A stretch of 14,790 nucleotides of DNA from Candidatus Bipolaricaulota bacterium (GTDB lineage Bacteria; Bipolaricaulota; Bipolaricaulia; Bipolaricaulales; Bipolaricaulaceae), in contig JAGGRX010000156.1 of NCBI GenBank assembly GCA_021159405.1, positions 1-14,790 on the forward strand, read 5' to 3'. Positions within the stretch are counted from its first letter, which is position 1. Each line of letters opens with the position of its first letter. The notes under the pieces are model-generated. The model saw nothing but the letters and a program-made list of their open reading frames with translations. It did not search any database and had not been told where the DNA came from. A program made the translations under genes and the position numbers. This document shows, piece after piece, positions 1 through 6,600 of the stretch.

Positions 1-835
1 GCTCCTGGGCGATCGCCCCGGCGAGCTCGGCCACCTCGTTCGAGTGCTCTCCGGTATAGGGATCGCGCTCTTCCAGAAGTTCCACAACCTTTTCAAATGT
101 CTTCCGAGCCTCCTCTCGAATCCTGAGGTAGCTGCGGAACGATAGATGCACCAATACAAGGGGCGTCAAACCCAGCAGCATGTGCCAAGGGGAGAGGGAA
201 TAAAGGACGATCAATAGTAACGCCGAAACACATAGAACAAGGTACTGCACAGAAAAATCCCTAAACCATTCCGTAGCAAGATACTGAATCGGTTGCCTGC
301 TAGAAAGGCTTACCACGCCTGAAACTAGGGAGGAGTTAAGAAAAACAAAGATAAAAAATCCTCCTGCAACCTTTAGAAAGTCCACACCTGTAGCCAAATA
401 GCCGGTTGGGACTCTCAGCCAAAGGAAATACGCTGCGGTTACACTTAATGACAGCGCAACTTGTGTAACATTAAAAGAGACTACCTCCGCTACAAATAAA
501 GGCTTTTGTCCCTTCAAATCAGTATTAATCACACGGAGATACAGCTCTGAGGCCAAGGTGGCTGCTACGACGACCAAAATCCCTAGCGGAGGTCCAAGAG
601 AGACCACAGCAGCGATGAATAACGCTACGCTAGCAGAAATGTCACTTCGAAAAGGCGGGATAAGGGTAGCGAACAAGTCTGTGACAACGATGGCAACAAA
701 AAAGAGCAGGGAAGCGATAACCTCTTCCCTGCTAACCCCTGCAAGCCTTAGCCTACTTACCCAATATCCAAAGGCCGAAAGCCCAAGAGCGCAAACTAAA
801 AGTACGTAAAACTGTGCTCGCCTTGTCAGCTGCAA
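1..835 (-). CDS. Membrane-anchored HD-GYP domain protein (3' end outside window)
   Basis: Reverse-strand translation is open from a TTG at 835 to the window edge (278 codons, no stop). Residues about 10-250 are strongly hydrophobic, with some six to eight likely membrane helices (for example VTAAYFLWL and GGFFIFVF). A short helix follows, then residues 257-268 (RDPYTGEHSNEV), which match the opening of HD-GYP domains, where D-x-x-T-x-x-H-S-x-x-V precedes the metal-binding HD. HD-GYP proteins are mostly cyclic-di-GMP phosphodiesterases at the inner membrane; the catalytic HD and GYP motifs would lie outside the window, so activity is inferred. The TTG is the only common start codon after an in-frame TGA and has GGTGA six bases upstream. 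The membrane half is much AT-richer than the HD-GYP start: I count 24/60 G+C at 481-540 and 42/60 at 1-60. The sensory region has no recognised name. Confidence 0.8.
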   Translation of the reverse strand, partial: MQLTRRAQFYVLLVCALGLSAFGYWVSRLRLAGVSREEVIASLLFFVAIVVTDLFATLIPPFRSDISASVALFIAAVVSLGPPLGILVVVAATLASELYLRVINTDLKGQKPLFVAEVVSFNVTQVALSLSVTAAYFLWLRVPTGYLATGVDFLKVAGGFFIFVFLNSSLVSGVVSLSSRQPIQYLATEWFRDFSVQYLVLCVSALLLIVLYSLSPWHMLLGLTPLVLVHLSFRSYLRIREEARKTFEKVVELLEERDPYTGEHSNEVAELAGAIAQE

Positions 836-868
836 GATCGTTCACCATAAATTTTCACATCAATCCTA

Positions 869-991
869 CTACGGATGCCATTTCTGGGCTGCCCCAGAAA
901 GCAGTGCAACGCTCAGGACCAGCAGCAGGTAGTACACCACTTGCTGGAGAGAAGCTTCCGTACCGGATAGCCGCCCCACTTCATCGAACAT
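869..991 (-). CDS. Possible small single-helix membrane peptide, 40 aa
   Basis: This small open frame (ATG at 991, TAG at 869) sits 33 bases before the HD-GYP gene on the same strand. It encodes a charged N-terminus (MFDEVGRLSGTEASLQQ), one hydrophobic helix at about residues 18-34 (VVYYLLLVLSVALLSGA) and a short polar tail. The helix and the position make it a candidate co-expressed membrane partner or regulator of the HD-GYP protein. Against it, the excellent Shine-Dalgarno AAGGAGGTGA abuts this ATG, leaving almost no spacing. That site is better placed for the ATG at 984, which opens a different 23-residue frame (984-913) with no obvious character. No family is recognised and the call is tentative. 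Confidence 0.35.
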   Translation of the reverse strand: MFDEVGRLSGTEASLQQVVYYLLLVLSVALLSGAAQKWHP

Positions 992-1000
992 CACCTCCTT
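991..1000 (-). promoter_or_regulatory. Full-length Shine-Dalgarno AAGGAGGTGA
   Basis: The ten bases AAGGAGGTGA on the minus strand complement the usual 3' end of 16S rRNA. They lie six bases before the ATG at 984 and directly abut the ATG at 991. This is the strongest ribosome-binding sequence I noticed in the window, yet only short frames follow it before the HD-GYP gene. It therefore marks a translated small peptide or a leader, but does not clearly decide which frame is used. Confidence 0.6.
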
Positions 1001-1033
1001 CCATTTGGTTTTTAGCTTACCCCACAGCCAAAC

Positions 1034-1062
1034 AGCTTAGCCAAGACATCTGTCTTGGTCAA
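1034..1062 (-). promoter_or_regulatory. Candidate promoter for the small ORF / HD-GYP transcript
   Basis: On the minus strand, TTGACC (1062-1057) and TAAGCT (1039-1034) are separated by exactly 17 bases. The -35 matches consensus at five of six positions; the -10 matches only at T1, A2 and T6. It lies just after the HU terminator and about 40 bases before the full Shine-Dalgarno. A perfect palindrome fills the spacer, so the promoter may be repressed or activated by a dimeric regulator. Confidence 0.45.
1041..1058. repeat. Perfect inverted repeat, candidate operator
   Basis: CCAAGACATCTGTCTTGG reads as two perfect 8-base arms around a TC centre. It covers all but one base of the spacer of the candidate promoter at 1034-1062 and runs into its -35 hexamer. 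That position suits a dimeric transcription factor that blocks or remodels RNA polymerase. No T-run follows on either strand, so it is unlikely to be an intrinsic terminator. I do not recognise the cognate regulator. Confidence 0.5.
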
Positions 1063-1067
1063 ATGGG

Positions 1068-1088
1068 AAAAAGGGGCGACCACGCCCC
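1068..1088 (-). terminator. Rho-independent terminator of the HU gene
   Basis: The minus strand reads GGGGCG-TGGT-CGCCCC followed at once by TTTTT: a perfect six-pair GC stem, a four-base loop and a U-tract. It lies 46 bases after the HU stop codon and ends HU transcription before the HD-GYP promoter region. Confidence 0.85.
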
Positions 1089-1134
1089 AAGTTTAGGCCG
1101 CCCCCATCGCTTGCTTCCCCTGGAGGAGAACGCC

Positions 1135-1458
1135 TCACGCCTTCTTGACCTTAAGTTCACCTCGCTCCGTAACCGCCTTCAGCTTCTTGCCCACAAGGTC
1201 CTTCAGGTTCTTGCCGGGCTTGAACGCAGGCACCACCTTCTCCGGAACAGTGATGCGCCTCTGGGTTTGCGGGTTAATGCGCTGCGAGCGCTTGCGGGCC
1301 CGGACCTCGAACTTGCCAAACCCGGTAAGCAATACCTCCTCGTTGCTCGTCAGCGCCTCAGTGATGATGTCAATGGTGGCATCCAGAGCCTTGCGAGCAT
1401 CCTTCTTCGTAAGCCCAGTCCTAGCAGCTAGACGATCGACCAGTTCCCCTTTGTTCAC
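1135..1458 (-). CDS. hup: HU-family DNA-binding protein
   Basis: The 107-residue protein has the HU/IHF fold in order: helices (KGELVDRLAARTGLTKKDAR), the GFGKFEVRARKRS beta segment, the DNA-binding arm with the RINPQT core (canonical RNPxTG) and the AFKPGK closing strand. HU dimers bend and compact DNA in the nucleoid. The start is GTG at 1458, which gives the typical MNKGELVDRLA N-terminus, with a G-rich GGAGGGGGTG upstream. At 107 residues it is longer than the usual 90. The extra C-terminus is lysine-rich (KKLKAVTERGELKVKKA) and could add nonspecific DNA contacts. The gene is monocistronic: it has its own consensus promoter and a strong terminator, and is divergent from rpsF. HU versus IHF cannot be settled from sequence alone, but HU is likelier for a lone gene. 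Confidence 0.93.
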   Translation of the reverse strand: MNKGELVDRLAARTGLTKKDARKALDATIDIITEALTSNEEVLLTGFGKFEVRARKRSQRINPQTQRRITVPEKVVPAFKPGKNLKDLVGKKLKAVTERGELKVKKA

Positions 1459-1494
1459 GCTTCAGCACCCCCTCCCTAGATCCAAGTATGCCCA

Positions 1495-1523
1495 ATTATA
1501 ATGGTTTGTGACCACCTTGTCAA
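1495..1523 (-). promoter_or_regulatory. Consensus sigma-70 promoter of the HU gene
   Basis: The minus strand has TTGACA (1523-1518), a 17-base spacer and TATAAT (1500-1495), a perfect match to the housekeeping consensus at both hexamers with optimal spacing. The start site would fall near 1488, leaving a leader of about 30 bases before the GTG. Strong expression is expected, as is usual for HU. Confidence 0.88.
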
Positions 1524-1562
1524 GAGCTTTGTCGGTTGCCATGGGCGTTTCACCCCGGCCGG

Positions 1563-1591
1563 TTGACAGATGCCCGCAAAAGGGCTAAATT
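1563..1591 (+). promoter_or_regulatory. Sigma-70 promoter of the rpsF-ssb-rpsR operon
   Basis: TTGACA at 1563-1568, a 17-base spacer and TAAATT at 1586-1591 give a perfect -35 and a four-of-six -10. The promoter is divergent from the HU promoter, with the two -35 boxes about 40 bases apart, so they may influence each other. The spacer contains a GCCC/GGGC inverted repeat (1572-1585). The predicted leader is short, roughly 1598-1626. Confidence 0.75.
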
Positions 1592-1626
1592 ATCTTTTGC
1601 GATCCCGACTGGCAAGGAGGTAGCGT

Positions 1627-1929
1627 TTGGCTGGAGAAGTCCGCGCTTATGAGATGCTTTATATCTTGCGCCCTGATCTCGATGAGGAAGGGCGGCGCAA
1701 CAAGATTGCACGTGTGAACCAGGTGATCGAATCTCAAGGAGGGCAGATCCAGGGCACTGACGAATGGGGGCCACGGATCCTGGCCTACGAGATCGATCAC
1801 TTCCGTGAAGGCTATTATGTGCTTGTCACGTTTACCCTGCCAGCCGACCGGGTGCAGGAGCTCGAAAGCAGGTTCAGCAGGGACGATGAGATCCTGCGCT
1901 ACCAGGTGGTCCGGCTGGATGGGAAGTAA
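1627..1929 (+). CDS. rpsF: 30S ribosomal protein S6
   Basis: This is the full-length bS6 (100 residues), a small-subunit platform protein that binds 16S rRNA as a heterodimer with S18. The N-terminus RAYEMLYILRPDLDEEGR and the later segments RILAYEIDHFREGYYVLVTF and DDEILRYQVVRLD are typical of S6. The start is a TTG at 1627, chosen because a strong AAGGAGG (1614-1620) stands six bases upstream and no suitable ATG exists before the first conserved strand. It is first in rpsF-ssb-rpsR, the widespread bacterial order, and only two bases separate its stop from the ssb start. The acidic C-terminal extension found in some S6 proteins is absent. Confidence 0.96.
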   Translation: MAGEVRAYEMLYILRPDLDEEGRRNKIARVNQVIESQGGQIQGTDEWGPRILAYEIDHFREGYYVLVTFTLPADRVQELESRFSRDDEILRYQVVRLDGK

Positions 1930-1931
1930 AC

Positions 1932-2345
1932 ATGTCCGACCTCAACCGAGTGCTGCTCACCGGGCGTCTTGCCGCCGATCCCGAGCTCAGGTACACCCAG
2001 TCCGGGCGTGCCGTGGTCAACTTCCGCATCGCCGTCAATTCCCGTCGGATGAACCCCGACACCCAAACCTGGGAGGAAGAAACCACCTTCGTTCCGATCG
2101 TGGCCTGGGGCAAACAGGCGGAGAACTGTGCGGCCTACTTGCAGAAAGGACGCCTGGTGGCGGTGGATGGGAGGTTGCGCATCCGCTCCTTTGAGACACA
2201 AGATGGCGAACGGCGCCGGATCGCCGAGGTTGTGGCCCAGAGCGTCCACTTCCTAGGACCCAAACCGCAGGTGGCGGAGTTTGAAGTCGAACCCCCTGCC
2301 GATAACATTTCTGGCACTCCACCAGAAGAGGAGGTTCCGTTCTGA
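1932..2345 (+). CDS. ssb: Single-stranded DNA-binding protein
   Basis: The 137-residue SSB has an N-terminal OB fold (about residues 1-105) with the hallmark segments LNRVLLTGRLAADPELRYT, FRIAVNS, VAWGKQAE and GRLRIRSFETQDG. A short linker leads to the acidic tip EEEVPF, equivalent to the DDDIPF tip that recruits replication and repair partners. SSB tetramers coat single-stranded DNA during replication, recombination and repair. It is the middle gene of rpsF-ssb-rpsR: it starts two bases after the rpsF stop, and its TGA shares one base with the rpsR ATG, so translational coupling is likely. The linker is shorter than the glycine-rich linkers of many bacterial SSBs (E. coli SSB has about 178 residues), but the core and tip are complete. 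Confidence 0.97.
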   Translation: MSDLNRVLLTGRLAADPELRYTQSGRAVVNFRIAVNSRRMNPDTQTWEEETTFVPIVAWGKQAENCAAYLQKGRLVAVDGRLRIRSFETQDGERRRIAEVVAQSVHFLGPKPQVAEFEVEPPADNISGTPPEEEVPF

Positions 2346-2560
2346 TGGTGCAGAAGAGGAAGCGTGTTTGCCGAGCCTGCCGCCAAGGCCTTGAGTTCGA
2401 CTACAAAAAGCCGGAAGTGCTGCGGCAGTTCATGAACCGCCGGGGTAAGATCCTCTCCCGGCGGATCACACATCTGTGCGCCAAGCACCAGCACAAACTG
2501 GCCCTGGAGATCAAGCGCGCGCGCAAGATGGCGCTTCTGCCCTACGAGGTCAACCCGTAA
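2345..2560 (+). CDS. rpsR: 30S ribosomal protein S18, zinc-ligand form
   Basis: The 71-residue bS18 pairs with S6 on the small-subunit platform. Its conserved core is visible as LEFDYKKPEVLRQFMNRRGK and ILSRRIT, followed by the C-terminal helix HKLALEIKRARKMALLPY. Residues C9 and C12 (CRAC) and C45/H48 (CAKH) form a CxxC...CxxH set that suits the zinc-binding C-plus version of S18; the four residues are seen directly, and zinc binding is inferred from family knowledge. The ATG overlaps the last base of the ssb stop (TGATG), suggesting reinitiation. The next gene begins two bases after the TAA, but rplI (L9), which often follows rpsR, is not there. Confidence 0.96.
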   Translation: MVQKRKRVCRACRQGLEFDYKKPEVLRQFMNRRGKILSRRITHLCAKHQHKLALEIKRARKMALLPYEVNP

Positions 2561-2562
2561 CC

Positions 2563-3693
2563 ATGCCGGAAACCCTCGCCCTCCTGCTCCATCGAGGGGG
2601 GAAGGGGTTGGTCGCTGCGGCGCGCACCGCTGCAGGGCGGGAGTTAGTCCGCAAGTTATGTGAGCTTCCAGAGATCGACCGGGTCGTCGTGGCGACCCGG
2701 TGCCCAGAGCTATGGGATGATCTCCCGGTGGAGGTGCTCGTTGACCCACCAGGGGAGTGGCACTTTGGAACCTGCCTTGGCTCCGTAGTGAGGAGCCTCA
2801 AGCCGCGAAAGCTGCTTTACTTCTCCGCTGGGAGCGGGTTCCTGCTTTCGCTGGAGGAGCTTTCTTCGCTTGTAAGCTGCAGGCCATGTCAGCCTCCGTA
2901 TGCCGTCCTCAACAACTTCTACTCCACCGACTTCGGCCTCATCGTGCCACCCAAACCCCGGCTCCTGGAGGGTCTGCCCCGCGACAACCCCTTGGGCCTG
3001 AGGTTGTGGGAGGGGGGCTACACCTGCTATGAGCTTCCGCGCTCGGCCGCAACGCAGCTGGACATCGACACCCCGGGCGAGCTCCAGTTCCTCTCCCTGC
3101 ACCCCAACCTCCCAACTGAGCTTGCCCAGGCCCTCGCCCCGGTGCCCACCGAGCGGGCCAAGGCCATACTGGAGGTTCTTTCGCAGGCGGGAAAGGAGCT
3201 AGTCTTGATCGGCCGGGTGAGCGGCGAAGCGGTACGTATGCTCGACCAGGAGGCCGCCTGCAGGGTTCGTGTTCTCTCGGAAGAGCGGGGGATGGAGGCC
3301 CTGGGCCGGGCTGCGCGGGGCGAGGTGAAGTCCCTGTTGACCCTTTATCCGTTGCAGCCTTCCCAGCTCGTCGCGCGGCTCTCGCACATCGCCGACGGGG
3401 TGGTATGGGATACCCGGGTCTTTTTCGCCGCGGCTGGCCTCTGGCCCTTGCCGGAGGACCGGTTTTCCTGTGACCTCCTTCTCCCTCAGGAGGTCAAAAC
3501 CCCCTTCCTCAAGGAGCTTGCCCAGGCGTGCCTCAAGGCCCCTATCCCCTTCCTGTTGGGCGGCCATTCCTTGGTCTCCGGGGGGCTGTACCTTGCTTGC
3601 GAGCTTGCCTGGAAGGGGAAGGACGAGGCCCCCGACCGGTGGAAACCCCTCCCCATCCAGTTAGAATCACACGAAAGGAGAGGCGGTGGATGA
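2563..3693 (+). CDS. Unrecognised 376-aa protein, nucleotidyltransferase-like N-terminal half
   Basis: I cannot name this protein. The N-terminal half (about residues 1-185) looks like a GT-A/NTP-transferase fold: an opening strand LALLLHRGGKGL, alternating strands with VVVATRCPELW, an AGSGFLL loop at 89-95, and DIDTPGEL at 167-174, a motif common near the end of MobA/CofC/IspD-like cores. The canonical G-rich nucleotide-binding signature is degraded, so catalysis is doubtful. The C-terminal half (about 190-376) has LIGRVSGEAV, RVLSEERGM and a conserved-looking PIPFLLGGHSLVSGG at 327-341. The ATG at 2563 is two bases after rpsR. Its end overlaps the start of the downstream fusion gene by eight bases, which implies coupled translation and a shared job in one-carbon metabolism or its control. 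The function is unknown. Confidence 0.85.
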   Translation: MPETLALLLHRGGKGLVAAARTAAGRELVRKLCELPEIDRVVVATRCPELWDDLPVEVLVDPPGEWHFGTCLGSVVRSLKPRKLLYFSAGSGFLLSLEELSSLVSCRPCQPPYAVLNNFYSTDFGLIVPPKPRLLEGLPRDNPLGLRLWEGGYTCYELPRSAATQLDIDTPGELQFLSLHPNLPTELAQALAPVPTERAKAILEVLSQAGKELVLIGRVSGEAVRMLDQEAACRVRVLSEERGMEALGRAARGEVKSLLTLYPLQPSQLVARLSHIADGVVWDTRVFFAAAGLWPLPEDRFSCDLLLPQEVKTPFLKELAQACLKAPIPFLLGGHSLVSGGLYLACELAWKGKDEAPDRWKPLPIQLESHERRGGG

Positions 3694-6600
3694 GCGAGAC
3701 CTGTGGCTGCTTGCGGCCAGTGAGCTAGACCCCCTTTTGGAAAGGCTCATTCGGGAGGAGGAAAAAAGGCAGGAAGACAAGATCATCCTTATCCCCTCGG
3801 AATCCCTTACCCCAAAGGCCGTTCTTGAAGCACTGGGAAGCGTCTTCACCTCCATTTACGCCGAGGGCTATCCCCGGGAGGAGATGTTGCGCCTTCCCGA
3901 AAAGCGGCTTTCCGACATTGCCGAGCAGCTTGCCTACTTTAGGAGATATGCTGATCGAAGGTTTTACAAAGGGGTGGAGCTTGCGGACCTAGTGGAGTCC
4001 ATCGCCTGCCGCCGGGCCGCGGAGTGCTTCGCAAACGATCTTGTAAGCGCTGACGAGATCTATGCCTGTATTCAGCCCCTGTCCGGCGCGGCGGCCAACA
4101 TGGCCATCTACGACGCCCTCCTCGAGCCCGGGGACACCATCATGGCCATGGACCTCACCCAAGGGGGGCATCTATCCCATGGCTCCCCGTTCCACCAGTC
4201 CGGCCGCAGGTTCAAGGTGGTCCCTTATGGGGTGGACGAGCGGACCGAACGCCTGGACTACGACCGGATCGAGGATCTGGCGAGAAAACATCGGCCCAAG
4301 CTCATCATCGCCGGCTACACCTCCTACCCCTGGGCCCCGGACTGGGCCGCCTTCCGCGAGATCGCCGACGCTGCCGGGGCCCTGCTTTTGGCCGACATCG
4401 CCCACACCGCCGGGATGGCCATCGCCGGGGCATATCCCAACCCGGTTGGTTGGGCGGACGTGGTCATGTTCACCACCCATAAAACCCTGTGTGGCCCCCG
4501 GGGGGCGGTGATCCTGTCCTGCGATCCTGAGATCGCCAAGGCCATCGAACAGGCGGTGTTCCCCGGGGCCCAAGGCGGGCCGCACGTGAACAAGTTCGCC
4601 GCCATCGCCGTGGCCCTGAAGCTCGCCCAGACGGAGGCCTTCCGGGCCTTACAGCACAGGATTGTGGAAAACGCCAAGGCCCTGGCCAAGGCCCTCGCGG
4701 GGCAAGGCCTCAAGCTGGCCTACGGCGGCACTGATACCCACCTCCTTGTGATCGACCTCAGGGCGATAAGGACGCCCAATGGGAAACCCCTGATGGGGGA
4801 GATCGCCGCCCGGGTGCTGGACCTGGTGGGGCTTGTGGCCAACAAGAACACCATCCCCGGGGATACCTCTGCCGCCGATGCCCGGGGGATCCGCTACGGC
4901 ACCCCTTGGGTCACCCAACGGGGGATGGGGCCTGAGGAGATGAAAGAGATCGCCGAGGTGACGGCCCAGGTGCTCACCTCCATCCACCCCTTCACCTATC
5001 ACGGGCTTATGGGGCCCTTGCCCAGGGGGAAACTCCCCCTCCCCACGCTCGAAGAGGCCAAGGCGAAGGTCAGAGCCCTGGTGAGCCGCTTCTCCGAGCA
5101 GGCCCAGCCCGCCTTCGCCGATCCTCCGTACCGAGCGGGCGACTCCGGGGAGTACGTGGACCTTTCGGACTGCGCCGCCTTGCTCGTGCGGGGCGGACGG
5201 GCGGACCACCTCCTCCACGAGGCGAGCACCGCCCACATCCTGTCCTTGGAGGTCGGGAAAGCACGGCGGACTCTGTTTCTGGATAAAGACGGAAAACTCC
5301 TTGCCGAGGCGATCGTGGGCCGGCTCCCCGACGATCCCCTCGGCCGAAAGAATTTCCTGGTGCTTGCCCCGCCCGAAGCAGGGGAGAACCTGGCCAAGTG
5401 GCTGTCGGCGCTCTCCGATGGGTATGTGCTCTTTGATCCAGAGGACATCTATCGCAAGGTGCAGGGACCGGCTGTGGTGGAAACCATGGCCGACCATGAC
5501 CAGTTCGTGCTCCTCGGGGGGGACGGTGAACTTGAGCTGGACGGGGGGACAAGGATCGCGGTCGTGTCACGGAAGGAGGCCAAGGGCCTGAAGGTCCGCA
5601 GGCGGCAGGCCCCTGAGCCGTTCCTGGGCCTTAAGGGGGATGCCACCACCCTGTTCTCCAAACATCCGGAGCTCTTCGCCGCCAGGAAACCTTATTTCGT
5701 GGGCCAGCACCTCATCTCCCTCCCGGAGAAAAAGGAGCCGTATCGCCCTCAGGTCCGAGAGGTCACCGGCAAGAAGACCCCTCTCACCGAGCTACACCGC
5801 AAGCTTGGGGCAAGGATGGCACCTTTTGCCGGCTACGAGATGCCCCTGTGGTACACCTCTGCCTTGGAAGAGCACCGGGCGGTGCGGACCCGGGCAGGCC
5901 TGTTTGACCTCGGGCACATGGGCGTGATCGAGGTGTCCGGCCGCTACGCGGAATCGTTCCTCAACTTGGTGACCACAAACTACGCAGGCTGGCTCCATCC
6001 GGGGCAGTCCCAGTATGGGTTCCTCCTTGATCCGGAGGGGCATGTTATCGACGACCTCATGGTCTACCGGCGGGGCAAAGAGAGGTTCCTCTTGGTGGTG
6101 AACGCGGCCAATGAGGACGTGGACTGGGACTGGCTGGTCAAGGTTAACTCCGGGGAGGTGCTCCTTGACCCTGCCCGCCCGTGGATCGAACCGGATGGAG
6201 AGGTGGAGCTCCGGAACCTCAAGGCCCCGGGGGCGGAGGATGGCCGAGTGGACCTTGCCTTGCAAGGTCCCGCCTCACGCAAGGTGCTGGCGCGTCTTCT
6301 CTCCCCTCGGGATCAGCGCCGTTTGCGCGCCCTCAGGCGCACTGAATTCCTTGAACTTTCCCTCCAGGGGAAAGAAGTGCTCTGCGCCCGAACCGGTTAC
6401 ACCGGGGAGCCGATCGGCTATGAGCTTTACGTCCATCCAGAGGATGCCCCTGAGCTTTGGGAGGCCATCTTGGATGCGGGAGGGCCCTTTGGGGTGCTGC
6501 CGTGCGGGCTCGCTGCCCGGGACTCCCTGCGCACCGAGGCGGGACTCCCCCTTTACGGGCATGAGCTTGCGGGGGAACACGAAGTGCTTCCCCATGAGGC

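Noticed and set aside
814..1431. Long plus-strand open frame across the HU and HD-GYP upstream region
   Set aside because: It runs antisense through HU, crosses the HU terminator and the promoter palindrome, and has no protein-like character or ribosome-binding site. It is a shadow of GC-rich coding on the other strand.
1592..1626. S6:S18-binding autoregulatory leader before rpsF
   Set aside because: The leader predicted from the promoter is only about 30 bases. It contains a CCG but no convincing pair of flanking helices.
2476..2562. Upstream extension of the unknown gene through rpsR
   Set aside because: The frame is open, but its codons are an off-frame reading of S18. The ATG at 2563, just after the rpsR stop, is the sensible start.
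4649..5497. Long minus-strand open frame antisense to the SHMT-GcvT fusion
   Set aside because: Its composition is Gly/His/Pro/Arg-rich with no domain, and it mirrors the codon bias of the real gene. It is treated as a shadow frame.
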